A DNA stretch of 6,686 bases from Actinomycetota bacterium. GTDB taxonomy: Bacteria > Actinomycetota > Actinomycetes > Nanopelagicales > Nanopelagicaceae. The notes under the pieces are model-generated. The model was not told where the DNA came from and did not search any database. It saw only the letters and a list, made by a program, of their open reading frames with translations. The position numbers and the translations under genes were made by a program. The stretch is from positions 1-6,686 of the forward strand of contig CANGVO010000054.1 in the NCBI GenBank assembly GCA_947457445.1. Reading direction: 5' to 3'. This document shows, one piece after another, positions 1-6,686 of the stretch; the stretch's first letter is position 1, and each line of letters starts with the position of its first letter.

Positions 1-921
1 AATTTCTTTGGTGAAGAAACCGTAATGCAGTTAACAGATATTCCGGTTGGAGTTCTCTACGTATTGGCGATCGCCTCTGTTGGTGTTTACGGAATTGTTC
101 TTGCAGGTTGGTCATCTGGTTCTACATATCCACTTCTTGGCGGACTTCGTTCTAGCGCACAAGTTGTTTCTTATGAAATTGCGATGGGACTTTCCCTTGT
201 CGCAGTCTTCATTTACTCAGGTTCAATGTCCACATCTGCAATTGTTCAGGCGCAGCAGGACACCTGGTGGTATGGACTTGTTCTCTTCCCATCATTTGTA
301 ATTTATGCAATATCTATGGTTGGCGAAACTAACCGAGCACCATTTGACTTAGCGGAAGCTGAAGGCGAATTAGTTGGTGGATTCCACACCGAGTATTCAT
401 CACTTAAATTTGCACTCTTCTTCTTGGCAGAATATGTAAACATCATCGCTGTTTCTGCTCTTGCAACAACATTGTTCCTCGGTGGTTACCACGCAATTCC
501 TGGCCTTGGATTCACTGAGCAATGGCTCGGCGGATGGTTCACCCTGATTTGGTTCTTTATAAAAGTCTTATTCTTCTTCTTTATCTTCGTCTGGTTACGT
601 GGAACTCTTCCACGTTTGCGTTATGACCAGTTCATGCAGTTTGGCTGGAAAGTCTTAATTCCAGTTTCACTACTTTGGATCTTGGTAGTTGCAACTCTTC
701 GCGTTATTTCGACATCCAGCCAATCTCGCGTAGTTACCTTTGGGTTTGCGGGCGTGGTCGTACTCGTAGTTCTAGGAATTTCAACTGCCTTTGAAAATTC
801 CAAGAAGAAGCGCACATCTGTGGTTCATCCGGAAGCGGCTGCGCCAGATTTTGCCGTCCCATCTCTGCCATCTGAAATAACAACCATCAACGTTTCTCAA
901 CAAGGAGGCGATCGTGGCTGA
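1..921 (+). CDS. nuoH: NADH-quinone oxidoreductase subunit H (NuoH), 3' part
   Basis: This is the membrane subunit of complex I that, with NuoB and NuoD, forms the quinone-binding chamber and joins the peripheral arm to the membrane arm. The reading frame is open from base 1, giving 306 residues, so the true start lies upstream. The ATG at 25 is an internal methionine, not the start. About seven hydrophobic helices are visible. The family signature [17 protein letters not shown] lies at window residues 108-124, followed by [14 protein letters not shown], the acidic and charged region near the quinone site. A later [15 protein letters not shown] motif is also typical. After the last helix there is a hydrophilic tail of about 45 residues, longer than in E. 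coli NuoH and common in Actinobacteria as I recall the family. Judged from usual lengths, roughly 100-130 N-terminal residues are missing. The stop codon lies inside nuoI, giving an 8-base overlap. Confidence 0.97.
   Translation, partial: NFFGEETVMQLTDIPVGVLYVLAIASVGVYGIVLAGWSSGSTYPLLGGLRSSAQVVSYEIAMGLSLVAVFIYSGSMSTSAIVQAQQDTWWYGLVLFPSFVIYAISMVGETNRAPFDLAEAEGELVGGFHTEYSSLKFALFFLAEYVNIIAVSALATTLFLGGYHAIPGLGFTEQWLGGWFTLIWFFIKVLFFFFIFVWLRGTLPRLRYDQFMQFGWKVLIPVSLLWILVVATLRVISTSSQSRVVTFGFAGVVVLVVLGISTAFENSKKKRTSVVHPEAAAPDFAVPSLPSEITTINVSQQGGDRG
902..908 (+). promoter_or_regulatory. Shine-Dalgarno site of nuoI
   Basis: AAGGAGG is a near-perfect anti-16S match, 5 bases before the GTG at 914. It decides the nuoI start: it fixes a GTG start and an N-terminal extension instead of a start nearer the conserved domain. 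It lies inside the last codons of nuoH. Confidence 0.85.
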
Positions 922-1540
922 TCAGAACGAATCCAATTCAGTGCAACCAATTAAATCAAACGATGTAGACATCACATCTGTTGCATTTGAAAAAGTAGAC
1001 CAACCTGGAGCAAAGAGCTTCTGGGCTCAGTTGCAGGGTTTTTGGGTAACTTTCATAACAATGTTTAAGAAGGTCAACACAGTTCAGTACCCAGAAGTTA
1101 AAGAACCAACTGCTGAGCGTTTCCACGGTCGCCATCAGTTAAATCGCCACCCAGATGGTTTAGAAAAATGTATTGGTTGCGAACTTTGTGCATGGGCATG
1201 CCCAGCTGATGCGATTTATGTAGAAGGTGCAGATAACACTCCCGATAACCAAATGTCTCCAGGTGAGCGTTATGGCAAGGTTTACCAAATCAATTATTTG
1301 CGCTGCGTTTTCTGTGGGCTTTGTATCGAAGCTTGCCCAACCCGCGCTCTGACAATGACTAATGAATACGAACTTGCGGACTCAACACGTAGCAAGTTGA
1401 TTTTTGAAAAAGACGATTTGCTTGGACCGCTACGTGCCGGAATGTTGCCTCCACCGCATCCAATGTACCCAGGTTCAACAGATACTAATTATTACAACGG
1501 TGATATTAAAGAAGCACATCCTTCACAGGAGCAAAAATAA
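914..1540 (+). CDS. nuoI: NADH-quinone oxidoreductase subunit I (NuoI), 2x[4Fe-4S] ferredoxin-like
   Basis: NuoI is a peripheral-arm subunit, bound at the membrane surface, that carries clusters N6a and N6b and relays electrons to NuoB (N2) and then to quinone. The 208-residue product has two classic CxxCxxCxxxCP motifs: Cys86, 89, 92 and 96 ([12 protein letters not shown]), and Cys131, 134, 137 and 141 ([12 protein letters not shown]). All eight ligands are present. Before the first cluster, [17 protein letters not shown] is typical of actinobacterial NuoI. An amphipathic stretch around residues 36-53 ([18 protein letters not shown]) should lie on the membrane. The first 33 residues or so are hydrophilic and look like an extension beyond the usual start. 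The start is GTG, chosen for the strong AAGGAGG 5 bases upstream. The gene overlaps nuoH by 8 bases, and its TAA shares one base with the nuoJ ATG. Confidence 0.98.
   Translation: MADQNESNSVQPIKSNDVDITSVAFEKVDQPGAKSFWAQLQGFWVTFITMFKKVNTVQYPEVKEPTAERFHGRHQLNRHPDGLEKCIGCELCAWACPADAIYVEGADNTPDNQMSPGERYGKVYQINYLRCVFCGLCIEACPTRALTMTNEYELADSTRSKLIFEKDDLLGPLRAGMLPPPHPMYPGSTDTNYYNGDIKEAHPSQEQK
1527..1531 (+). promoter_or_regulatory. Shine-Dalgarno site of nuoJ
   Basis: AGGAG lies 8 bases before the ATG at 1540, within the 3' end of nuoI. It supports this start in the TAATG stop/start overlap. Confidence 0.7.
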
Positions 1541-2319
1541 TGCAACCACTCTTAACTATTCAGGGACCAGAGACTGTGCTCTTCTGGTTTTTGGCACCGC
1601 TTGCAGTTGCAGCCGCGCTTGGAATGTTGCTGGTTAAGAAGGCAGTGCACTCAGCTCTGCTTCTTGCCTGGGTGATGATTACTCTTGCAATTTTCTACAT
1701 TGCACAAGATGCAGTTTTTCTTGGCGTCGTACAAGTAGTTGTCTACACCGGCGCGGTAATGATGCTCTTCCTCTTTATTCTTATGTTGGTTGGTGTCGAT
1801 TCATCTGATTCACTAACCGAAACTATTTCTGGTCTTCGCCCAATCGCAATTACTGCAGCTGTTGGCTTTGGTGGACTTCTAGTTTCTCTACTTGGTCGTG
1901 CAACTTTAGGGCGCGAACCTGTTGGGCTTGAAGTTGCAAATGCCTCAGGAAATGTTCAAGGTTTAGCCGTTCTACTCTTTTCAAAATTCGTATTTCCATT
2001 TGAAGTTGTATCAGCGCTACTTATTACAGCAGCGCTAGGCGCGATGGTTCTTGCTCATCATCAACGCACAAACCCTCGCCCTACACAGCGCGAACAAGCA
2101 ATTAATCGCTTCCGTAGCGGTTCACTTGCGGGAGCTGCCGGCTTGCCTGGCCCAGGAGTATTCGCTCGACACAACGCAGTAGATGTCCCAGCGTTGTTGC
2201 CTGATGGAACCCCTGCTCCATCTTCAATTTCTGCCACTCTAAAGGCGCGCGGCGATGTTATCGATTCAAGTCAATTCCAACTCGACAATGTTGATACAAC
2301 AGTTGTGGAGGAGAAGTAA
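1540..2319 (+). CDS. nuoJ: NADH-quinone oxidoreductase subunit J (NuoJ)
   Basis: NuoJ is a five-helix membrane subunit packed between NuoH and NuoK. Its third helix carries a pi-bulge that is thought to change shape during coupling of quinone chemistry to proton pumping. The 259-residue product shows five hydrophobic segments, at about residues 12-31, 36-55, 60-84, 101-119 and 150-173. The signature [20 protein letters not shown] spans residues 63-82 and includes conserved Tyr69. Glu155 lies in the last helix, [19 protein letters not shown]. After residue 174 there is a hydrophilic tail of about 85 residues with [19 protein letters not shown]. The short E. coli protein lacks this tail, which matches actinobacterial NuoJ as I remember it. 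The tail's role is unknown to me. The start and stop each share one base with a neighbour (TAATG at both ends), so coupled translation with nuoI and nuoK is likely. Confidence 0.97.
   Translation: MQPLLTIQGPETVLFWFLAPLAVAAALGMLLVKKAVHSALLLAWVMITLAIFYIAQDAVFLGVVQVVVYTGAVMMLFLFILMLVGVDSSDSLTETISGLRPIAITAAVGFGGLLVSLLGRATLGREPVGLEVANASGNVQGLAVLLFSKFVFPFEVVSALLITAALGAMVLAHHQRTNPRPTQREQAINRFRSGSLAGAAGLPGPGVFARHNAVDVPALLPDGTPAPSSISATLKARGDVIDSSQFQLDNVDTTVVEEK
2307..2313 (+). promoter_or_regulatory. Shine-Dalgarno site of nuoK
   Basis: GGAGGAG sits at the end of nuoJ, with the GGAGG core 7 bases before the ATG at 2319. It is a strong site and confirms the one-base TAATG overlap as the nuoK start. 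Confidence 0.8.
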
Positions 2320-2618
2320 TGAGTCTTGATAATTACCTTTACTTATCTGCGATCCTATTCACAATTGGTGCAGTTGGTGTTGTTGTTCGCCGCAATGCAA
2401 TTGTTGTTTTCATGTGCGTTGAATTAATGCTCAACGCCGCTAATTTAACGCTAGTTACTTTTTCACGAATCAACGGATCTCTCGATGGCCAAGTAATCGC
2501 CTTCTTTACGATGGTAGTTGCCGCATGTGAAGTCGTTGTTGGCCTAGCAATTATCGTGACGATTTATCGCTCACGCCGATCAGCATCTATTGACGATGCT
2601 AGTTTGTTGAAGCGATAA
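2319..2618 (+). CDS. nuoK: NADH-quinone oxidoreductase subunit K (NuoK)
   Basis: NuoK is a small three-helix membrane subunit, related to MrpC of Na+/H+ antiporters, and part of the proton-conducting axis between the quinone site and NuoN. At 99 residues it has the normal family length. Three hydrophobic helices lie at about residues 5-22, 27-48 and 58-83. The two membrane glutamates essential in the family are present: Glu35 in [11 protein letters not shown] and Glu71 in [11 protein letters not shown], equivalent to E. coli NuoK Glu36 and Glu72. The basic YRSRRS stretch after helix 3 fits the positive-inside rule. The start is well supported by a strong ribosome-binding site. The TAA is followed after only two bases by the nuoL ATG. 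Confidence 0.98.
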   Translation: MSLDNYLYLSAILFTIGAVGVVVRRNAIVVFMCVELMLNAANLTLVTFSRINGSLDGQVIAFFTMVVAACEVVVGLAIIVTIYRSRRSASIDDASLLKR

Positions 2619-2620
2619 CC

Positions 2621-4510
2621 ATGGTTACCAACAGCGGTCTCATTTATCTAATCGCTCTGCCACTCTTTGGTGCGCTTTCACTTTTGTTATTGGGACGTCG
2701 CGCGGATAAGTGGGGGCACTTACTAGCTACTGCAATGTCTGCCAGTGCCTTCGGCGTTGGCTTATTCCAACTTTCAGAGATGTTAAATCGTGAGGCGGAA
2801 TCACGTCCGGTTACCCAAAAACTTTTCAGCTGGATAAGCGTTGGCACCTTCAACGTTGATGCATCGCTATTGCTCGATCAACTTTCAATCTGTTTCGTTC
2901 TCTTGATTACTGGCGTCGGAACGTTGATTCATATTTATTCAATTTCCTACATGTCTCACGATCCTGACCGTCGCCGATTCTTTGCATACCTAAACCTCTT
3001 CATCGCTGCGATGCTTCTATTGGTTCTTGGTGACTCATACTTAAATCTTTATGTCGGCTGGGAAGGCGTTGGTCTTGCCTCATACCTATTGATCGGCTTC
3101 TGGAACCAGAAAGCGGCGTATGCAACTGCTTCTAAAAAGGCATTTGTAATGAACCGTATCGGCGACATGGGCCTTTCATTTGCAATCATGATCGCCTTTG
3201 CATCACTCGGTACTGTCTCATTTAGTGGCGTGAAAGAACATGCACATCACGCTTCAGAGGCAACGATGACCGCAATCGGAATTATGTTATTAGTTGCAGC
3301 GGTTGGTAAATCTGCACAGTTCCCACTGCAAGCATGGCTTGGCGATGCGATGGCCGGACCAACTCCAGTGTCAGCGCTAATTCACGCAGCGACAATGGTT
3401 ACTGCCGGCGTTTACTTAATTGTTCGCTCTAACTTCGTCTTTGATGCCGCACCAACTGCGCAACTTCTAGTTGTTATTGTCGGTGCAATTACTTTGATGT
3501 TTGGTGCACTTGTTGGTACTGCAAAAGATGACATTAAGAAAGCCCTAGCTGCTTCAACTATGTCGCAGATTGGTTACATGATTTTAGGAGCCGGCCTTGG
3601 ACCTGCTGGTTATGCATTTGCAATCATGCATTTGCTTACACACGGTTTCTTCAAAGCAGGAATGTTCCTTGGTGCAGGTTCAGTTATGCACGGAATGAAC
3701 GATGAAGTAAATATGCGCCGTTACGGTGGACTTCGTAAATTTATGCCAATCACCTTTATTACATTCGGTCTTGGCTATCTTGCAATTATTGGCGTTCCAC
3801 CATTTGCTGGTTTCTATTCGAAAGATATGATCATTGAGACTGCGCTTAATGCTGGTGGCGCAAAGGGAATAATTCTTGGTTCGGTCGCTCTGCTAGGCGC
3901 CGCAATTACCGCTTTCTATATGACACGCGTAATGATTTTGACATTCACAAGTTCAAAACGTTGGGATGATAATCAGCATCCACACGAATCTCCAATCTTG
4001 ATGTGGCTGCCAATGGCGATTCTTGCAATCGGATCTGTGACATCAGGATTCTTACTTTCTCGTGGAGAAACGCTAAAGCATTGGCTTGAGCCGCTCTTTG
4101 AAGAACATGGAGAGCACACCGAGTTGTTGCCTCCGATTGTTGTATCTGGCCTTGCACTATTGATGGTTGCTATTGGTGTCGCAATTGCTGTTATTAAATA
4201 TCAGCTTTCAGAGGTCGATGCTGTTGCCCCAGAAGATGTAACTGTATTTACTCGCATTGCACGTCGCGACTTGTTGCAAGATGACATAAATGAAGCGCTA
4301 TTCATGCGCCCTGGCCAAGCGCTTACATCAGCGTTGGTTAAGGTCGATCAAAGCGTTGTTGATGGAGCCGTTCATGGAATGGGCAAGATGGCGCTCAGTT
4401 CAGGTTCGGTACTACGTAAATCTCAGACAGGCTTTGTCCGCAGTTATGCAGTTCTCATTCTGATTGGCGCTGCCGCGTTAATCGCAGCAATTTGGGTGGT
4501 AACAAAATGA
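2621..4510 (+). CDS. nuoL: NADH-quinone oxidoreductase subunit L (NuoL), distal antiporter-like proton pump
   Basis: NuoL is the distal pump subunit of the membrane arm, related to MrpA, and carries the long lateral helix that braces NuoM and NuoN. The 629 residues match the usual size. Expected charged residues are all visible: Glu148 in [16 protein letters not shown], Lys230 in [14 protein letters not shown], His255 in [12 protein letters not shown], His337, His341 and Lys345 in [11 protein letters not shown], and the Lys401-Asp402 pair in GFYSKDM. These correspond to E. coli Glu144, Lys229, the TM11 His/Lys group and Lys399-Asp400. HPHESP at 453-458 is another family motif. The lateral helix is in the region of residues 540-600 and the last membrane helix spans about 609-627. 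The [12 protein letters not shown] and QTGFVRSYA segments look actinobacterial. No clear Shine-Dalgarno precedes the ATG, so reinitiation after nuoK is likely. The TGA overlaps the nuoM ATG (ATGA). Confidence 0.98.
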   Translation: MVTNSGLIYLIALPLFGALSLLLLGRRADKWGHLLATAMSASAFGVGLFQLSEMLNREAESRPVTQKLFSWISVGTFNVDASLLLDQLSICFVLLITGVGTLIHIYSISYMSHDPDRRRFFAYLNLFIAAMLLLVLGDSYLNLYVGWEGVGLASYLLIGFWNQKAAYATASKKAFVMNRIGDMGLSFAIMIAFASLGTVSFSGVKEHAHHASEATMTAIGIMLLVAAVGKSAQFPLQAWLGDAMAGPTPVSALIHAATMVTAGVYLIVRSNFVFDAAPTAQLLVVIVGAITLMFGALVGTAKDDIKKALAASTMSQIGYMILGAGLGPAGYAFAIMHLLTHGFFKAGMFLGAGSVMHGMNDEVNMRRYGGLRKFMPITFITFGLGYLAIIGVPPFAGFYSKDMIIETALNAGGAKGIILGSVALLGAAITAFYMTRVMILTFTSSKRWDDNQHPHESPILMWLPMAILAIGSVTSGFLLSRGETLKHWLEPLFEEHGEHTELLPPIVVSGLALLMVAIGVAIAVIKYQLSEVDAVAPEDVTVFTRIARRDLLQDDINEALFMRPGQALTSALVKVDQSVVDGAVHGMGKMALSSGSVLRKSQTGFVRSYAVLILIGAAALIAAIWVVTK

Positions 4511-6042
4511 ACTTTACAGATTTGAACCTACTCACACTTTCCATGCTGCTTCCATTGCTTGGAACTGCGGCGCTAGCGTTTGTTCCAAAGACCAACGTTC
4601 TACTGACAAAGCAGGTTGCCTTAGCTACGACAGTTTTGGTTGCCGTTGTCGGAATTGTTATGACCATATCTTTTGATTTCAATGTAACTGGTTTTCAGTT
4701 TGTTGAATCTCGCGAATGGATCCCAGCCTTTGGCATCAAATACGCCCTTGGCATTGACGGTATCGCTCTAATTCTTATTTTAATGTCGGTGCTTCTAACA
4801 CCAATTGTAGTTATCGCCGGTTGGAATGAATCCGAAGGTGGACGTTGGAGTCCAAAGGTTTTCTATTCCCTTATCTTGGTTTTAGAGACCATGATGATCG
4901 GTGTCTTCGCATCAACAGATGTCTTCTTGTTCTACGTATTCTTTGAAGCGATGTTGATTCCGGTCTACTTCCTAATTGGTGGATTTGGTTCCGGAGAACG
5001 CTCAGCAGCAGCCGTTAAGTTCTTGCTTTACAGCCTTTTCGGTGGCTTGTTGATGTTGGCATCAATTGTTGGCATCTTCGTAATGGCAACTCGTTACGGC
5101 AACCGCACATTCGATATAACAACTCTTTCAGGGTTGCACACTGTTCTTTCTCCAATGATGGAAAACATCTTATTCCTTGGATTCTTCATCGCCTTCGCAA
5201 TCAAAGCTCCGCTATGGCCACTACATACTTGGTTGCCAGATGCAGCAAAGTCAGCGACTCCAGGAACTTCAGTTCTATTACTTGGCGTTCTCGACAAGGT
5301 TGGAACGTTCGGAATGATTCGTTATTGCCTAACCTTGTTCCCAGAAGCGAGCAAGACATTCACGCCAATGATTATCACTCTGGCGGTGATTTCGATTCTT
5401 TATGGTGCGTTCTTAGCGATCGGTGCCAAAGATATAAAGCGTTTGATCGCCTACACATCTATTTCTCACTTTGGCTTTATCACCATGGGAATCTTTGCGA
5501 TGACATCACAAGGCATGTCTGGTGCGACCTTGTACATGTTCAACCATGGTTTCTCTACAGCGGCACTCTTCTTAGTTGCCGGCTTCATGATTTTGCGCCG
5601 CAAATCATCGACGATTGCAGACTTCGGTGGATTGCAGCGCGTAACACCTGTAATGGCTTGGACCTTCTTTATTGCAGGAATGTCGAGCCTGGCATTACCG
5701 GGACTCTCAAGTTTCGTTAGCGAATTTTTAGTTCTTGTTGGAACATTTACTCGTTATCCAGTTGCAGCAGTGATTGCCACCTTCGGAATTGTTTTAGCTG
5801 CGCTATACATTCTGATTCCTGTGCAACGCGCACTCCACGGTCCAACTACACCTGGAAATGAAAATTTAACCGATCTAAATCTCCGCGAAAAAATTGCGAT
5901 CGCACCAGTTATTGCAGTAATCGTAGTTCTTGGTTTCTATCCATCACCGTTGCTCAAAATTATTAATCCAGCATCGGCGACTGTGGTTTCCCAACAAGGA
6001 TTTAGCGATCCTGCGCCAACAATGAGTGAGGGCAAGAAATGA
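4507..6042 (+). CDS. nuoM: NADH-quinone oxidoreductase subunit M (NuoM), antiporter-like proton pump
   Basis: NuoM is the middle pump subunit of the membrane arm, related to MrpD, expected to have 14 membrane helices. I take the ATG at 4507, giving 511 residues, because it forms an ATGA overlap with the nuoL stop and starts directly before [23 protein letters not shown] at 4492 would add five residues (MGGNK) and is less likely. Key residues are present: Glu147 in [14 protein letters not shown], Lys233 in [17 protein letters not shown], Lys264 in [10 protein letters not shown], His321 in SISHFGF and Glu406 in [10 protein letters not shown], matching E. coli Glu144, Lys234, Lys265 and Glu407. 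The loop after HTWLPDA reads [10 protein letters not shown], closer to the actinobacterial form than to the E. coli AHSQAPTAGSV. Only a weak GGGTGG at 4494-4499 precedes the start, so translation probably depends on coupling to nuoL. The TGA overlaps the nuoN ATG by four bases. Confidence 0.97.
   Translation: MNFTDLNLLTLSMLLPLLGTAALAFVPKTNVLLTKQVALATTVLVAVVGIVMTISFDFNVTGFQFVESREWIPAFGIKYALGIDGIALILILMSVLLTPIVVIAGWNESEGGRWSPKVFYSLILVLETMMIGVFASTDVFLFYVFFEAMLIPVYFLIGGFGSGERSAAAVKFLLYSLFGGLLMLASIVGIFVMATRYGNRTFDITTLSGLHTVLSPMMENILFLGFFIAFAIKAPLWPLHTWLPDAAKSATPGTSVLLLGVLDKVGTFGMIRYCLTLFPEASKTFTPMIITLAVISILYGAFLAIGAKDIKRLIAYTSISHFGFITMGIFAMTSQGMSGATLYMFNHGFSTAALFLVAGFMILRRKSSTIADFGGLQRVTPVMAWTFFIAGMSSLALPGLSSFVSEFLVLVGTFTRYPVAAVIATFGIVLAALYILIPVQRALHGPTTPGNENLTDLNLREKIAIAPVIAVIVVLGFYPSPLLKIINPASATVVSQQGFSDPAPTMSEGKK
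6028..6032 (+). promoter_or_regulatory. Shine-Dalgarno site of nuoN
   Basis: GAGGG lies 6 bases before the ATG at 6039, within the last codons of nuoM. It is a moderate site that supports the ATGA overlap as the nuoN start. Confidence 0.65.
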
Positions 6043-6686
6043 TTAATTTCGTACAACCAACTCTCGAGTACTCACTCCTTGCTCCGATTCTGATCGTTCT
6101 CGGTGGAGCGCTCATTGGCGTCCTTATCGAAGCATTTGCGCCACGCAGCGCACGCGCTGGCTCACAACTCTTTATAACTCTTACTACTTTGGTGCTTTCT
6201 TTCGCCTCTCTTATTCGGGTTCGCAATGGCGCATCTACAACAGCTGCAATGGAATCAGTTACCTTCGATGGCGCTGGAGTTTTGTTGCAAGGATCAATTC
6301 TGATAATTGCAATTATTTCGGTTTTTCTTCTTGCAGACCAAGAGAACTTCACAGCACTTGCGGCAGCGCTTCCAGGATCAGATGAAGAGCGGACTTCACT
6401 TCAGCAAGATTTGAGAGTTACCGAAATTTATCCACTTACCCTCTTTGCGGTGGCGGGAATGTTGTTATTCCCAGTCGCAACAGATTTGATCACTTTATTC
6501 GTTGCTTTAGAAGTGCTTTCTCTCCCTCTGTATTTACTTGCTGGTTTATCGCGCCGTCGCCGTTTGATGTCGCAAGAATCTGCACTTAAGTACTTCCTAC
6601 TTGGCGCATTTTCATCTGCTTTCTTCTTGATGGGCGTTGCTTATCTGTATGGATACTCAGCATCTGTCTCATTTGCAGGCATTCAT
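6039..6686 (+). CDS. nuoN: NADH-quinone oxidoreductase subunit N (NuoN), 5' part
   Basis: NuoN is the proximal antiporter-like pump subunit, next to NuoK. The first 216 residues are in the window and the frame is open at the right edge, so the gene is cut there; the full protein in the family is usually around 500 residues. Visible hydrophobic helices include about residues 12-30, 43-60, 82-99, 129-147, 150-170 and 184-206. The conserved pair is present: Glu158 in LFVALEVLSLPLYLLAGL and Lys184 in ESALKYFLLGAFSSAFF, matching E. coli NuoN Glu133 and Lys158. Between helices 3 and 4, at about residues 101-129, there is a hydrophilic segment (PGSDEERTSLQQDLRVTE) that is absent or shorter in E. coli and recalls actinobacterial NuoN. 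A basic SRRRR cluster at 171-175 follows helix 5. The start is ATG in an ATGA overlap with nuoM. Confidence 0.96.
   Translation, partial: MINFVQPTLEYSLLAPILIVLGGALIGVLIEAFAPRSARAGSQLFITLTTLVLSFASLIRVRNGASTTAAMESVTFDGAGVLLQGSILIIAIISVFLLADQENFTALAAALPGSDEERTSLQQDLRVTEIYPLTLFAVAGMLLFPVATDLITLFVALEVLSLPLYLLAGLSRRRRLMSQESALKYFLLGAFSSAFFLMGVAYLYGYSASVSFAGIH

Noticed and set aside
25..27. ATG at 25 as the start of nuoH
   Set aside because: The frame is open upstream to base 1, NuoH would lack its first helices if it began here, and there is no ribosome-binding site. It is an internal methionine of a gene cut by the window edge.
541..600. T- and C-rich tract in nuoH that looks like a low-complexity or regulatory element
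   Set aside because: It encodes a phenylalanine-rich membrane helix ([18 protein letters not shown]) conserved in NuoH, which explains the composition.
3938..3973. TTGACA at 3938-3943 with GATAAT at 3968-3973, a possible internal promoter in nuoL
   Set aside because: The spacing between the two boxes is 24 bases, too long for a sigma-70-type promoter. The boxes fall in conserved coding sequence and no gene starts nearby.
5214..5720. 168-residue open frame on the + strand, out of phase with nuoM
   Set aside because: It lies wholly inside nuoM, whose frame carries clear conserved motifs throughout this range. The translated protein is not hydrophobic, resembles no family I know, and has no plausible ribosome-binding context.
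6002..6352. 116-residue open frame on the - strand across the nuoM/nuoN junction
   Set aside because: It is antisense to the well-supported end of nuoM and start of nuoN. Its composition is what the reverse complement of membrane-protein codons would give, and I recognise no motif.
2621..6686. Similarity between nuoL, nuoM and nuoN as a possible recent tandem duplication
   Set aside because: The three are ancient paralogues of the antiporter-like family found in all complex I operons. They share only short motifs here and are too different for recent duplication.

Overview
The window is a continuous stretch of a respiratory complex I operon (NDH-1, proton-translocating NADH:quinone oxidoreductase), all on the + strand. 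It holds the 3' part of nuoH, complete nuoI, nuoJ, nuoK, nuoL and nuoM, and the 5' part of nuoN. This is the standard membrane-arm gene order. I found no RNA gene, mobile element, CRISPR array, terminator or noncoding stretch longer than 2 bases.

The proteins look actinobacterial. NuoJ has a long hydrophilic C-terminal tail with a motif of the form [14 protein letters not shown]...ALLPDG. NuoI carries [17 protein letters not shown] before its first cluster. NuoL ends with a [12 protein letters not shown]...QTGFVRSYA region, and NuoN has an extra hydrophilic segment before its conserved glutamate helix. Base composition, judged by eye, is in the mid-40s percent GC, with many T- and A-ending codons, which is low for Actinobacteria. 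Together with very tight gene packing this suggests a streamlined low-GC actinobacterium such as the freshwater Nanopelagicales (acI) lineage. The lineage is an inference; family membership of the genes is not in doubt.

Layout: nuoH (1-921, partial) provides the quinone-site membrane subunit. nuoI (914-1540) carries two [4Fe-4S] clusters that pass electrons toward the quinone. nuoJ (1540-2319) and nuoK (2319-2618) are small membrane subunits linking the quinone site to the pump modules. nuoL (2621-4510), nuoM (4507-6042) and nuoN (6039-6686, partial) are the three antiporter-like pump subunits. Five of the six junctions overlap (8, 1, 1, 4 and 4 bases) and the sixth has a 2-base gap, so translational coupling along one transcript is expected.

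The charged residues expected along the proton path are present in every subunit where the relevant part is visible, so the operon looks intact and functional. I see no undescribed system here. The observations below are modest points about starts, lineage-specific extensions and packing.
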